64,000 nucleotides of DNA from Candidatus Omnitrophota bacterium (GTDB taxonomy: Bacteria; Hinthialibacterota; Hinthialibacteria; Hinthialibacterales; Hinthialibacteraceae): NCBI GenBank assembly GCA_003598175.1, contig QZKN01000062.1, forward strand, positions 17,568-81,567, read 5' to 3'. The notes below the pieces were generated by a model. That model did no database searches, was not told the DNA's origin, and worked only from the letters and a program-made list of their open reading frames with translations. Made by a program: the position numbers and the translations under genes. This document shows positions 27,884-37,109 of this stretch, piece by piece. Position 1 is the first letter of the stretch; every line of letters starts with the position of its first letter.

Positions 27884-28111
27884 TCAAAGACAACCGAACT
27901 CCTCGATGATCGGCAGCGGCAGGTTTTTATAAATTCGAAGAAGAATCCATTCCTCCAAAATCTCTTCCAATTCGCGGCGGCAGGCTTCCAGCGTTGTTGC
28001 ATTGCTGTAAACGCCACGGCATTCCGGGATCTCACCATAAAAACTGCCGTCATCCGACAGGATTTCGTATCGCGCATGTTCCATCGCTTTTTCGAGATAT
28101 TTTCTAAACAT
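27884..28111 (-). CDS. HicB-like antitoxin, solitary
   Basis: 75 residues of the partial RNase H-like HicB fold: ARYEILSDDGSFYGEIPECRG (residues 13-33) then SNATTLEACRRELEEILEEW and a KNLPLPII close. The classic DNA-binding C-terminus of full-length HicB is absent and no HicA gene lies on either side, so it is an orphan or of the short HicB/UPF0150 type. Convergent with the AAA15 ATPase, with a 10-base gap. Confidence 0.75.
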   Translation of the reverse strand: MFRKYLEKAMEHARYEILSDDGSFYGEIPECRGVYSNATTLEACRRELEEILEEWILLRIYKNLPLPIIEEFGCL

Positions 28112-28258
28112 AATTGAACCCCACCTTTTTTTTCATTCAAACCCTATTCACATTAAATGGAAATCGGAAGAAGTCAAGAAAAAAGTTACAGGAGTAAAAT
28201 TGGATCGTTGAAAACCAGTAGATTGAAAAAAGCGCTGTATCTTCAAAAAGCAAAACTA

Positions 28259-29413
28259 CTATTCTTTTACCAAATTCAATTCCCGCGCGCAGCGAAGACA
28301 GCATTCCTGAAATTCCTCGGACATCCGTTTGGCGGAAAACCGCCGGCGCACCCGTTCCCGCGCTTGCCGGCCATATGTTTGGCGTAACGTTGCGTTGGAT
28401 AAAAGCGTTTCCAGTATGTGGATAAATCCGGCAAGATCGCCGGGAACGGAAAGGAGTCCGGATACGCCGTGTTCGACGATTTCCGGAATCCCGCCGGCGG
28501 CCGCGGCGGCGATGGGCAGCCCCGCATCCATCGCTTCCATCAGCGAAACCGGCTCGCCCTCGACGATGGAAGGGAGCGCGAAGATATCCATTCCCTGCAA
28601 GAGTTTGCGCGCATCGGGACGGTAGCCGGTGAAGACAGTCCGCGCCGCGATTCCTTCGCTATGGGCGAAATCCATCATCTTTCGTTCATTTTCTCCCGTC
28701 CCAACGATCAACAACCGCAGAGTCGGAAAACGATCAGCCAGTTGGGCGGCGGCGCGGATCAATATGTCGTGCCGTTTGGCCGGCCGCAGCTGCGCCACGA
28801 TGCCAACCACGACGTGATCGTCTTCGAAACCGAATTCCCGCCGAACGCCGGCGCGGATTTCCGGCGCATGGTCGGGAAACACATCCGTTTCGATGCCATT
28901 GTGAACCAATTCGAGTTTGCCGGTGGGTAATCCGATTACATTCACCACCTTCTCCATCCCCAATTCCGAGTTCACGATATAGAGCGTGTCCAGCGGATGA
29001 GTCAATCGTTCCAACCAGGCGTACAGATAACCATATCCCTCGATTGTATAAACCGTGCTGATGCCGGAGAGCATCGCGATGTCCGGCCGTAAAAAAACGG
29101 TGGCGCGACCGAGCAGATTGGAATGAATCAATACGCTCAATAACAGATGCGGTTGAAACTCGTTCACGAAGTTCCACCACCGGCGCAGGCCGGAAAGAAA
29201 GAAGTCTTCCTTCAAACGCAGGTTCATGGCGGGGATTCCCATCGCTTCCACCTCGCGGCACAAGTCGCCCGGCCCGAAAAGCGTAACCAGCGAAGGTTGG
29301 AACCGTTCCCGATCGATATGGCGCAATACGGAAAGCAGGATTCGTTCCGCCCCGCAGATTTCCGAATCGGACGTCAATAAGATGACACGAATTTTCGTAT
29401 TTTTTTCCGGCAC
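28259..29413 (-). CDS. Glycosyltransferase family 4
   Basis: 384 residues with a GT-B fold. The N-domain begins IRVILLTSDSEICGAERILLS, the C-domain has VVGIVAQLRPAKRHDILIRA near 195 and the E-x7-E block PSIVEGEPVSLMEAMDAGLP near 290 followed by AAAAGGIPEIV. It transfers a sugar from a nucleotide donor; acceptor unknown (cell-surface glycan is likely). Start placed at GTG 29413, with GAGG 5 bases ahead; another GTG is at 29419. No other surface-polysaccharide genes adjoin it. Confidence 0.85.
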   Translation of the reverse strand: MPEKNTKIRVILLTSDSEICGAERILLSVLRHIDRERFQPSLVTLFGPGDLCREVEAMGIPAMNLRLKEDFFLSGLRRWWNFVNEFQPHLLLSVLIHSNLLGRATVFLRPDIAMLSGISTVYTIEGYGYLYAWLERLTHPLDTLYIVNSELGMEKVVNVIGLPTGKLELVHNGIETDVFPDHAPEIRAGVRREFGFEDDHVVVGIVAQLRPAKRHDILIRAAAQLADRFPTLRLLIVGTGENERKMMDFAHSEGIAARTVFTGYRPDARKLLQGMDIFALPSIVEGEPVSLMEAMDAGLPIAAAAAGGIPEIVEHGVSGLLSVPGDLAGFIHILETLLSNATLRQTYGRQARERVRRRFSAKRMSEEFQECCLRCARELNLVKE

Positions 29414-29579
29414 AACCACCTCGAATCAGATTCGTTCCTGGAAATACACGTCGAAAAAAAATGGCCGATCGGCGCATAACCAACATGCCAATCATTCGTT
29501 TTTTTGATACACTATAAAGGAGAGACGCGGAAGAGCAATGGCCGCGCGCCGGCTCTTTGCGAGAATGTCGAGGTGGAAT

Positions 29580-30164
29580 ATGAACAGCAATATTCATCCG
29601 ATGGACAGTCGCTGGGAATTAATGGCCAAGGCCCATTATCGCAAGGCGTATCCGGATTTGCTTCTCCTGTTTCGGCAGCTGCTGCATCGCGCCTTTCTGC
29701 GGAATTATTGGATTCCCGATCCATTGGCGCTGGATTATTTGACGAAAGTGCTGATTCGCTTTTTGCCGCTCAATGTCAGTCGGGAAAACGTCGAGTATGC
29801 GCTCTCTCTCTGCGAAACTCACCCCGAGGAACCGGAAAGCATCATTCGTTCATACGAAAATCTGGGCGAAGTGATTTTGTGGTGGTCGGGATTGTATCGC
29901 CGCCCGCTGTTTCAAGCGCAGGGCAAGCGTTCATTCGAAATTGCGTATGAATGCCTGTCGGATTATGAACAATCCACCCTCCCGGCGATTCTCCTTCCCG
30001 GCCAAACCGAGGAAAGCGGCTCCAAACGCCTGAAAATCAACAAAATGTTCAGCGCGCAATTCGAGAATTTTCAGCAGGTGCTGGAAAATTCGGAACTGAT
30101 CGAGGATCCCGCCTACGTTCGTTTTCGGACGATCTTTATGACGGAAGATTTTTGCACAAATTAA
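29580..30164 (+). CDS. Hypothetical protein, mostly helical
   Basis: 194 residues, not recognised. No signal or membrane segment. Composition and spacing (HYRKAYPDLLLLFRQLLHRAF, YLTKVLIRFLPLNV, VILWWSGLYRRPLF) suggest an all-alpha soluble protein. Start at ATG 29580, preceded by GAGGTGG; in-frame codons further upstream add a basic segment that lacks a ribosome site. It is divergent from the glycosyltransferase and precedes the NifX/MinD cluster, from which a separate promoter divides it. Confidence 0.65.
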   Translation: MNSNIHPMDSRWELMAKAHYRKAYPDLLLLFRQLLHRAFLRNYWIPDPLALDYLTKVLIRFLPLNVSRENVEYALSLCETHPEEPESIIRSYENLGEVILWWSGLYRRPLFQAQGKRSFEIAYECLSDYEQSTLPAILLPGQTEESGSKRLKINKMFSAQFENFQQVLENSELIEDPAYVRFRTIFMTEDFCTN

Positions 30165-30192
30165 CTTCCCTTCCTATTTATCTACGGTCCCC

Positions 30193-30221
30193 TTTACGAA
30201 CATATGCTCATAATGTATAAT
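30193..30221 (+). promoter_or_regulatory. Sigma70-type promoter of the NifX/MinD cluster
   Basis: TTTACG (30193-30198), 17 bases, TATAAT (30216-30221), about 60 bases before the first gene of the cluster. Confidence 0.6.
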
Positions 30222-30282
30222 AACATAAAAGAGCAAATGAACAGGATATATGAATTCGTTCCTATACTAAGGTGAAAATGAT

Positions 30283-30645
30283 ATGAAAATTGCAATCACG
30301 GCGCAACAACAGGAAATGTCCGCTCCCCTCGATCCGCGATTCGGTCGAGCGCCCTATTTTATGATCTACGACACGGATACGAAATCCGCGCTCGCGGTGA
30401 ACAACGCGCAAAATCTTCAAGCCGCGCAGGGCGCGGGAATCCAGGCCGGTCAGACGCTGCTGGATCAAGGCGTGGGCGTGCTCATCACGGGAAATGTGGG
30501 ACCGAAAGCATTCCGCATGTTGTCAGCCGCGGGAATTCAAGTCTATCTCACACCCTCCGGAACCGCGGAACAAGTTCTCCAGCGTTTTCAAGCGGGAGAA
30601 TTGCAGGAAAGCAAACAAGCCAATGTGCAAGGCCATTGGATGTAA
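30283..30645 (+). CDS. NifX/NifB-like Fe-Mo cofactor-binding family protein (first copy)
   Basis: 120 residues of the dinitrogenase iron-molybdenum cofactor biosynthesis family, with an RNase H-like fold that binds metal clusters. Typical blocks: MKIAITAQ at the start, LDPRFGRAPYFMIYD near 16-30, GVLITGNVGPKAFRML near 66. Orange-protein (Orp) and NifX members of this family bind Mo-containing clusters. First gene of a tight operon with two ferredoxin-MinD ATPases. AAGGTGA lies 7 bases before ATG. The exact cofactor is unknown. Confidence 0.88.
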   Translation: MKIAITAQQQEMSAPLDPRFGRAPYFMIYDTDTKSALAVNNAQNLQAAQGAGIQAGQTLLDQGVGVLITGNVGPKAFRMLSAAGIQVYLTPSGTAEQVLQRFQAGELQESKQANVQGHWM

Positions 30646-30665
30646 AGAGGGAAAGGACCAATGCC

Positions 30666-30926
30666 ATGAAGAATGCACAAAGCGGGAAAGGACAAGGAAA
30701 AGGCGGCGGCGGTAGAGGCGGCGGTAAAGGCGGCGGCGGTGGTAGAGGCGGCGGCGGTGGTAGAGGCGGCGGCGGTATGCGAGGCGGCCAAAAAGGAGGG
30801 CGAGGTCCTGGCGGGAATTGCGTTTGCCCCAGTTGTGGAAAAGCCATTTCCCATCAGCAGGGAATTCCCTGTACGGACCTCACTTGTCCGGATTGCGGAA
30901 CGCCCATGATACGTGAGATGTCATAA
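30666..30926 (+). CDS. Glycine-rich protein with C-terminal zinc ribbon
   Basis: 86 residues. Residues 8-50 are a low-complexity GGG-R/K tract encoded by an imperfect 18-base tandem repeat (GGTGGTAGAGGCGGCGGC units, about 30712-30785). The C-terminus holds two CxxC knuckles, CPSCGKAIS and LTCPDCGTPMIR, plus further cysteines, a rubredoxin/zinc-ribbon-like metal site. Similar short proteins with a G-rich tract accompany NifX-like/MinD clusters in anaerobes. It could be a metal or cluster carrier. Sits 20 bases after the NifX-like gene and one base from the MinD gene. Start ATG at 30666, after GGGAAAGGA. Confidence 0.75.
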   Translation: MKNAQSGKGQGKGGGGRGGGKGGGGGRGGGGGRGGGGMRGGQKGGRGPGGNCVCPSCGKAISHQQGIPCTDLTCPDCGTPMIREMS

Positions 30927-30927
30927 A

Positions 30928-31782
30928 ATGAAGATTGCAGTGGCAAGCGGAAAAGGCGGGACGGGAAAAACCACCGTTTCGACGAATCTGGCGTTCATTG
31001 CCAATCAAATTGGAAAACAAGTTCATCTGCTGGATTGCGATGTGGAAGAACCGAATTGCCACATTTTTCTTCAGCCGACAATCACATCAACCGAATCGAT
31101 TTGCGTTCCCGTGCCGGAAGTCGACGTGGATCGCTGTACCGGCTGCGGGGAATGCGCCGCCATTTGCCGATTCAACGCCATCGCGTGCCTGAAAAAAGGC
31201 GTCCTCATTTTCAATGAGTTATGCCACGGCTGTGGCGGATGTTGGCGCGTGTGCCCGGAAAAAGCGATTACCGTCGGCTCACGGGAAATCGGCGTGTTGG
31301 AAAACGGCGCCTCTTATGGATTTCGATTTACGCAGGGAATCCTGCGTATCGGCGAGGCCAAAGCCCCGCCGTTGATCCGAAAAGTGAAAGAAGCCCAAAA
31401 CGGCTCCGCCCTGGTCATTTTCGATTCCCCGCCGGGCACTTCTTGTCCCGCCATTGAAACGATGAAAGGGGTGGATGCGGTATTGCTGGTAACCGAACCG
31501 ACGCCTTTCGGATTGAGCGACTTGACTCTGGCCGTGGAAACCGTGCGAAAAATGGAGATTCTCTTTGCCGTCGTAATCAATCGTTGCGACGCGGGAGAGA
31601 ATAAAACCCGGGAATATTGCCAACGGGAACGGATTCCGATTTTACTGGAAATTCCCGATCGGCGCAGCGTCGCCGAAGCCTACTCGCGCGGTGAAATGGC
31701 GGCGCACTGTATTCCTGAAATCCGAAATTTATTCGAACAACTTTTACATTCTCTCGAAGAAATGGAAACTCAATCCCAATGA
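30928..31782 (+). CDS. MinD/Mrp-type ATPase with [4Fe-4S] ferredoxin insert (first copy)
   Basis: 284 residues. A deviant Walker A SGKGGTGKTTVSTN at residues 8-21 is followed by LLDCDVEEPNCH. Between about 60 and 112 two ferredoxin motifs are inserted: CTGCGECAAICRFNAI and CHGCGGCWRVCPEKAI, for two [4Fe-4S] clusters. The Walker B-like region is ALVIFDSPPGTSCPAI near 172. Homologues (Orp proteins of Desulfovibrio, often paired) act with a NifX-like partner; they are thought to assemble or deliver metal clusters and have been linked to cell division. Overlaps the next, paralogous gene by 4 bases (ATGA). Confidence 0.93.
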   Translation: MKIAVASGKGGTGKTTVSTNLAFIANQIGKQVHLLDCDVEEPNCHIFLQPTITSTESICVPVPEVDVDRCTGCGECAAICRFNAIACLKKGVLIFNELCHGCGGCWRVCPEKAITVGSREIGVLENGASYGFRFTQGILRIGEAKAPPLIRKVKEAQNGSALVIFDSPPGTSCPAIETMKGVDAVLLVTEPTPFGLSDLTLAVETVRKMEILFAVVINRCDAGENKTREYCQRERIPILLEIPDRRSVAEAYSRGEMAAHCIPEIRNLFEQLLHSLEEMETQSQ

Positions 31783-32681
31783 AGGAACTGGCCGTCATCA
31801 GCGGAAAAGGAGGAACCGGCAAAACCGGCATGGCCGCGTCGCTAGCCGCATTGGCGCAAAACAAAATCGTTGTCGACTGCGACGTCGATGCGGCGAATTT
31901 ACATATTATATTAGAACCGACCATTCAAACCGAACAGATTTTCATCGGCAGTCAAAAAGCAACGATCCAAACGGAACAATGTTCCGCCTGCGGTGAATGT
32001 GAAGCCATCTGCGCCTTTGACGCTGTCCATTCTCAACCATCGAAAAATGGAACGAACGGGATGGTCTACCACATCGACGCCATGTCATGCGAAGGATGCG
32101 GCGTCTGCGCTCATTTTTGCCCTGCCGGCGCAATTGCCATGAACGATAACGAAAGCGGGCGCTGGTTTTTGTCCCAAACGCGATTCGGACCGATGGTTCA
32201 TGCCCGATTGGGCATTGCGGAAAACAACTCCGGGCGATTGGTCAGCCTAATCCGCGAACAGGCGCGGCAATGGGCCCAACGGGATCATTATGATTTGATC
32301 CTCATCGATGGGCCGCCCGGCATCGGCTGTCCCGTGATCGCTTCCATCACCGGCGTCGATTTGGTTTTAATCATGACGGAACCGACGCTGTCCGGCCTGC
32401 ACGATTTGGAACGCGTGCGCGACTTGACGCGGCATTTTAACATTCCAACCGTCGTGTGTATCAACAAATTCGATTTGAATCTTGAGCTTACAGCAAAAAT
32501 CGAACAAACCGTGCAACACATGGGAATCAAAACACTCGGAAAAATCGCCTTCGATCGCGTTTTCACAGAAGCGCAAATTCAAAAATTAAGCGTCATCGAA
32601 TATTCAAACGGTACGAGTTCACAAGAAATTCGTATACTATGGAACAAACTTAAAACCTTTTTATCGGAGGATACACCATGA
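31779..32681 (+). CDS. MinD/Mrp-type ATPase with [4Fe-4S] ferredoxin insert (second copy)
   Basis: 300 residues, paralogous to the gene before it. Walker A is SGKGGTGKTGMAAS, then VVDCDVDAANLH. Ferredoxin motifs CSACGECEAICAFDAV and CEGCGVCAHFCPAGAI are inserted at about residues 68-120. LILIDGPPGIGCPVI is the switch near 172. The pair probably forms a heterodimer, as the two genes are always adjacent in Orp-type clusters. The ATG overlaps the preceding stop, and its own stop overlaps the next ATG, so expression is tightly coupled. Confidence 0.93.
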   Translation: MKELAVISGKGGTGKTGMAASLAALAQNKIVVDCDVDAANLHIILEPTIQTEQIFIGSQKATIQTEQCSACGECEAICAFDAVHSQPSKNGTNGMVYHIDAMSCEGCGVCAHFCPAGAIAMNDNESGRWFLSQTRFGPMVHARLGIAENNSGRLVSLIREQARQWAQRDHYDLILIDGPPGIGCPVIASITGVDLVLIMTEPTLSGLHDLERVRDLTRHFNIPTVVCINKFDLNLELTAKIEQTVQHMGIKTLGKIAFDRVFTEAQIQKLSVIEYSNGTSSQEIRILWNKLKTFLSEDTP

Positions 32682-33016
32682 AAATCGCCATTCCGGTAGC
32701 CGAGAATCGGCTCTGCCTTCACTTCGGCCATTGCGAAAGTTTCGTATTGATCGATGCGGATCCGGAGCAAAAGGAAATCCTAAACAAAACCACTCTTCCG
32801 GCGCCGCCTCATCAACCGGGTTTGCTCCCCCAGTGGCTGCACGAACAAGGCGCTGAGGTAATCATCAGCGGCGGCATGGGAATGAGGGCTCAACAATTAT
32901 TCGCCAGTAAAAATATCAAAGTCGTCACCGGCGCTTCGTCGGACGATCCCGATACCATTGCGCGCAATTACTTAAACGACGCCTTGCTTTTGGGCGAGAA
33001 TGTGTGCGATCATTAA
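32678..33016 (+). CDS. NifX/NifB-like cofactor-binding family protein (second copy)
   Basis: 112 residues of the same family as the gene at 30283, beginning MKIAIPVAENRLCLHFGHCES; the FGHCESF segment replaces the FGRAPYF of copy 1. The EVIISGGMGMRAQQLF block is typical. A Cys and two His in the first 20 residues could serve as metal ligands, a set absent in copy 1. It overlaps the second MinD gene by 4 bases. Confidence 0.88.
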   Translation: MKIAIPVAENRLCLHFGHCESFVLIDADPEQKEILNKTTLPAPPHQPGLLPQWLHEQGAEVIISGGMGMRAQQLFASKNIKVVTGASSDDPDTIARNYLNDALLLGENVCDH

Positions 33017-33025
33017 GCAAACATC

Positions 33026-33865
33026 ATGAAAATACGATCTCCGTTGCGCATTACGATTTTAGTTGAAAATACGGCTCGCACGATCGGGCTGTTGGGAGAG
33101 CACGGCCTGGCCTATTGGATCGAAACGGATGATCATTGTATCTTATTCGATACGGGTCAGGGGAAAACTCTTTTTGAGAATGCGAACCATTTAAAGATCG
33201 ATTTGCATCAGACCAATTCAATCGTTCTCAGTCACGGTCACTATGATCATACCGGGGGACTCAACAAAGCAATTGAATATGCCAGACAGGCCACTCTTTT
33301 TTTTCATCCGGTCGCATTTCAACCGAAATACGTAAAAAAAGATTCAAAAGGCCTTTATGTTGGAGCGCCGAATGAAGTAAAGAATACTCTTTTTCAGCGA
33401 ATACAACACTTCCGTGAGACAAAAGAAGCGACATCCATCTGCGATGGGATCATGGTCACGGGTGAAGTTCCCCGCCGCAACGATTATGAAGACGTCGGCG
33501 GCGATTTTTATCTCGATGCGCCCTGTCAGCAACCGGATCCTTTATACGATGACCAATCCATCTTTTTCGAAACCGCCGAGGGGATTGTAATTTTATTGGG
33601 ATGCGCCCATGCGGGCGTCGTCAATACGATCAAATACGTGGCGGAATTGACGGGAAACAAAAAAATCCATACGGTCATCGGCGGGATGCATTTGCTGAAT
33701 GCGTCGCCGGAAAGAATCCGCCGAACCCTGGAAACATTCCGAAAATTCGAGGTGGCTGTCATCGGACCGGTTCATTGCACGGGTATGAAGGCTTTCGTTG
33801 AATTCGCGAAAGCCTTTCCCGACCGTTGGATTGCGCCTTGCACAGGTTCGCAATTCGTTTTTTAA
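33026..33865 (+). CDS. Metallo-beta-lactamase-fold hydrolase
   Basis: 279 residues. The metal signature is SHGHYDHTGGLNKAI near residue 72 (HxHxDH), with further ligands in GCAHAGVVN near 191 and IGGMHLL near 217, closing with PVHCTG near 248. This pattern matches the dihydropteroate/beta-RFAP-synthase-like MBL subfamily (COG1237), often found next to NifX-MinD genes. The reaction in this context is unknown. Begins 9 bases after the NifX-like gene and is the last gene of the operon. Confidence 0.85.
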   Translation: MKIRSPLRITILVENTARTIGLLGEHGLAYWIETDDHCILFDTGQGKTLFENANHLKIDLHQTNSIVLSHGHYDHTGGLNKAIEYARQATLFFHPVAFQPKYVKKDSKGLYVGAPNEVKNTLFQRIQHFRETKEATSICDGIMVTGEVPRRNDYEDVGGDFYLDAPCQQPDPLYDDQSIFFETAEGIVILLGCAHAGVVNTIKYVAELTGNKKIHTVIGGMHLLNASPERIRRTLETFRKFEVAVIGPVHCTGMKAFVEFAKAFPDRWIAPCTGSQFVF

Positions 33866-33907
33866 TAGCATAAAAAACCAAAACAAATTTCTTAAATTCG
33901 CAGTGAG

Positions 33908-34372
33908 ATGCGCATTCCCATTTATGGTTTACTTCGAGCTCAACGTTCCCGCGATCCGATCTCGCAAGAGCAGGAAAAAAAGATTCGCGCGTGGTGGAAC
34001 GAATTGGGAGGTCTGCCCGAGCGACTAGTGATCGATCGCGCTTCCGGCAGCCGATGCCGTTTGGACGAAGCAGAAGGCATTATACACATCGGCAGCGATA
34101 TCAATCCCGGCCCGGGAACCTCTCCCAACGCCTCCCTGCGCTGGCGAGCGGCTCTCGCGCACGAATACCGCCACTTGCAACGTTTCGACAGCGGAAATGT
34201 GCTCCCGCCCGGTCCATTGGACGAAGCAATCACGGACCTGGAAGCCTGCGCTTTCCCCCAACTCACACCTGCCATCCGTGAAGAATTGACCGCCGATGCG
34301 TTGCAACGGCTTTATGAATACACAATCCAATCGTGTCAACCAAATTCCAGTGAAAAGAACACAGGGAACTGA
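33908..34372 (+). CDS. Small hypothetical protein with an HExxH motif
   Basis: 154 residues, no recognised family. ALAHEYRHLQRF near residue 82 has the zincin HExxH core, and a downstream LDEAITDLEAC segment about 22 residues later offers an acidic third ligand. No signal peptide, so a cytoplasmic minimal metallopeptidase, or a protein of similar fold, is possible. A weak AGTGAG precedes the ATG. It follows the MBL gene by 42 bases and may be part of the same transcript; aconitase is convergent. Confidence 0.6.
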   Translation: MRIPIYGLLRAQRSRDPISQEQEKKIRAWWNELGGLPERLVIDRASGSRCRLDEAEGIIHIGSDINPGPGTSPNASLRWRAALAHEYRHLQRFDSGNVLPPGPLDEAITDLEACAFPQLTPAIREELTADALQRLYEYTIQSCQPNSSEKNTGN

Positions 34373-34421
34373 TCGAATAATCATTCAAGGAATCTATAAA
34401 TCTCATATTCGTCTTAAGTTA

Positions 34422-37109
34422 TCATTTTTCAAGGAGTTTTCGCAAAACGAAATGCAGGATACCACTATGGAAATAATATTCCACTTCCTCCGCCGTATCC
34501 ACGCGGCAAAGAAGAGAAATTGTTTCCTCCCTCCCATCGACGCGATGAATCCGGCAGGAAACATGCATTCCCGGTTTGATCCCCTGTTCGATTCCAACGA
34601 TGTCGTAAATTTCACTGCCGTCGAGTTGAAGCGATTTCCGGTTCGTTTCACCAATAAACTGCAATGGCAGTACTCCCATTCCGACCAGATTGGAACGGTG
34701 AATTCGCTCGAAACTTTCCGCGATCACCGCTTTCACGCCCAGCAGCATGGTCCCTTTTGCCGCCCAATCCCGCGAGGAACCGGTTCCGTATTCTTTCCCG
34801 GCGATCACAACAAGTGGAACGCCGGCCTGGGCATACTTCATTGCGGCGTCGTAAATGTCCATTTGCACGTTGTCCGGCATGAAACGTGTGACGCCGCCGC
34901 TCACACCGGCAGCCATTTCATTGCGCAAACGAATATTGGCAAACGTCCCCCGCATCATGACTTCGTGATTGCCGCGCCGGGAACCAAACGAATTGAAATC
35001 GGAAACCGGCACGTGATGAGATAACAAATACTTTCCCGCCGGTCCGTCTTTTTTTATACTCCCGGCGGGTGAAATGTGATCGGTGGTCACGCTGTCTCCC
35101 AAAATCGCCAATGGGCGCGCGCCGATAATATCATTTACCGCTTCCGGTATCATCGCCATCTGTTCAAAATAAGGAGGCTTTTTAACATACGTGCTGGATG
35201 AATCCCATTCGTAAGTCGTCCCTTCGACGACTTCGATTTTCTTCCATTCTTCTTCCCCCTCAAATACATTCTCATACCGTTGGATAAACATATCGCGGGT
35301 AATTGCCTGCTCGACCGCTTCCCGAATCTCACGATTCGAGGGCCATATGTCGCGCAAATAGACAGGTTTCCCGTTTGGATCGTTCCCCAGCGGTTCGTGC
35401 AGCAAATCCACTCGCATGGAGCCAGCTATCGCATAGGCGACGACCAGCGGCGGAGACGCCAGGTAATTTGCTTTTACATGCGGATTCACCCGTCCTTCAA
35501 AATTGCGATTGCCGGAAAGCACGGAACATACCACCAGTTCGCTTTCCTCAATGGCCTTCACAATTGGTAACGCCAACGGACCGGAATTTCCTATGCAGGT
35601 TGTACAACCGTAACCCACCAGGTGAAATCCCAAAGCCTCCAGGCCATGAAGTAAACCGGCTGCCGCCAGATAATCGGTCACGACCTGCGAACCCGGCGCC
35701 AGGGATGTCTTCACCCATGGCTTCCTCTTCAATCCCTTCGCCGCCGCATTACGAGCCAGCAGCCCGGCCGCCGCCATCACCGACGGATTGGAGGTATTCG
35801 TGCAGCTCGTAATGGCGGCAATCACCACATGGCCGTCCTCGAGATGATACTCGCCGCCGGAAACAGACATGGATCGCGGTTTGCCGCTCGCATCGCCAAT
35901 TTCGGAAATGATTTTACCGAATTCCAGCGAGGCGTTCGATAGAAGAATGCGATCCTGCGGTCTTTTGGGACCGGCCAGGCACGATTCCACCGTCGAAATG
36001 TCAAGTTCCAGCGTATCGGTGAAAACCGGATCGGGTGAATTCATTTCCCGCCACATCCCTTGCGCTTTGGCGTAGGCTTCGACGAATGCGATTTCATCAC
36101 GACCGCGGCCGGTACATTCCAAATAACGAATCGTTTCCCGATCGATGGGGAATATGCCGCAGGTCGCGCCATATTCGGGCGCCATATTAGCCAGCGTCGC
36201 GCGATCGGGAAGCGGCATCTGGTCCAAAGCCGAACCGTAAAACTCGACAAATTTGCCAACCACGCCTTTCGCGCGTAACATTTGGGTAACGGTCAAAACC
36301 AAATCGGTCGCGGTCGCGCCTTCTCTCAATTCGCCCGTCAATTTGAAACCGATCACTTCCGGAATCAGCATGGAAATCGGCTGCCCCAGCATCGCCGCTT
36401 CGGCTTCGATCCCGCCGACGCCCCAACCCAACACGGCCAACCCGTTGATCATAGTCGTGTGGCTATCCGTACCGACCAACGTATCCGGATAGACGAATAG
36501 TTCACCGTCACTCGTCGATTGCCAAACCACTTTCGCCAAATATTCCAAATTGACCTGATGGCAAATGCCGGTACCCGGCGGCACGACGCGGAAATTGTCG
36601 AAGGCTTTCTGCCCCCAACGCAAAAATGCGTACCGTTCATGGTTACGCGCAAATTCCAGTTGCACATTCTCACGAAACGCACTCGGTGATCCAAACTGAT
36701 CCACCATCACCGAATGATCGATCACCAGATCCACCGCGGAAAGAGGATTGATTTTTCGCGGATCGCCGCCCATCGCCGCCATTGCATCCCGCATGGCCGC
36801 CAGATCCACCACCGCCGGCACCCCGGTAAAATCCTGCATAAGAACGCGCGCAGGACGAAAGGCAATTTCACGATGGCAACGGCGCTCTTCCAACCAACCG
36901 GCCGCCGCCTTGATATCGTCCAACGTAACCGTCTTTCCATCTTCGTAGCGTAACAGATTTTCCAACAGAACCTTCAACGAATAGGGCAGGCATGAAATAT
37001 CCCCCAATCCCGCCCGCGCGGCTGCCGGCAGGCTGTAATACAGGTAGCTTTTTCCGCCGACTTTCAAGGTTTGACAAGATTTTAGACTATCAAGTCCAGA
37101 TGAAACCAC
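34422..37109 (-). CDS. acnA: Aconitate hydratase, AcnA type
   Basis: 895 residues, full length for AcnA, which interconverts citrate and isocitrate in the TCA cycle. Fe-S ligand cysteines are in [12 protein letters not shown] near residue 432 and [11 protein letters not shown] near 500 (positions approximate). Other family blocks are [23 protein letters not shown] near 205 and, in the C-terminal swivel domain, [15 protein letters not shown] and [15 protein letters not shown]. Start is GTG at 37109, with GGAGG 6 bases ahead. It stands alone; no other TCA genes adjoin. Confidence 0.97.
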   Translation of the reverse strand: MVSSGLDSLKSCQTLKVGGKSYLYYSLPAAARAGLGDISCLPYSLKVLLENLLRYEDGKTVTLDDIKAAAGWLEERRCHREIAFRPARVLMQDFTGVPAVVDLAAMRDAMAAMGGDPRKINPLSAVDLVIDHSVMVDQFGSPSAFRENVQLEFARNHERYAFLRWGQKAFDNFRVVPPGTGICHQVNLEYLAKVVWQSTSDGELFVYPDTLVGTDSHTTMINGLAVLGWGVGGIEAEAAMLGQPISMLIPEVIGFKLTGELREGATATDLVLTVTQMLRAKGVVGKFVEFYGSALDQMPLPDRATLANMAPEYGATCGIFPIDRETIRYLECTGRGRDEIAFVEAYAKAQGMWREMNSPDPVFTDTLELDISTVESCLAGPKRPQDRILLSNASLEFGKIISEIGDASGKPRSMSVSGGEYHLEDGHVVIAAITSCTNTSNPSVMAAAGLLARNAAAKGLKRKPWVKTSLAPGSQVVTDYLAAAGLLHGLEALGFHLVGYGCTTCIGNSGPLALPIVKAIEESELVVCSVLSGNRNFEGRVNPHVKANYLASPPLVVAYAIAGSMRVDLLHEPLGNDPNGKPVYLRDIWPSNREIREAVEQAITRDMFIQRYENVFEGEEEWKKIEVVEGTTYEWDSSSTYVKKPPYFEQMAMIPEAVNDIIGARPLAILGDSVTTDHISPAGSIKKDGPAGKYLLSHHVPVSDFNSFGSRRGNHEVMMRGTFANIRLRNEMAAGVSGGVTRFMPDNVQMDIYDAAMKYAQAGVPLVVIAGKEYGTGSSRDWAAKGTMLLGVKAVIAESFERIHRSNLVGMGVLPLQFIGETNRKSLQLDGSEIYDIVGIEQGIKPGMHVSCRIHRVDGREETISLLCRVDTAEEVEYYFHSGILHFVLRKLLEK

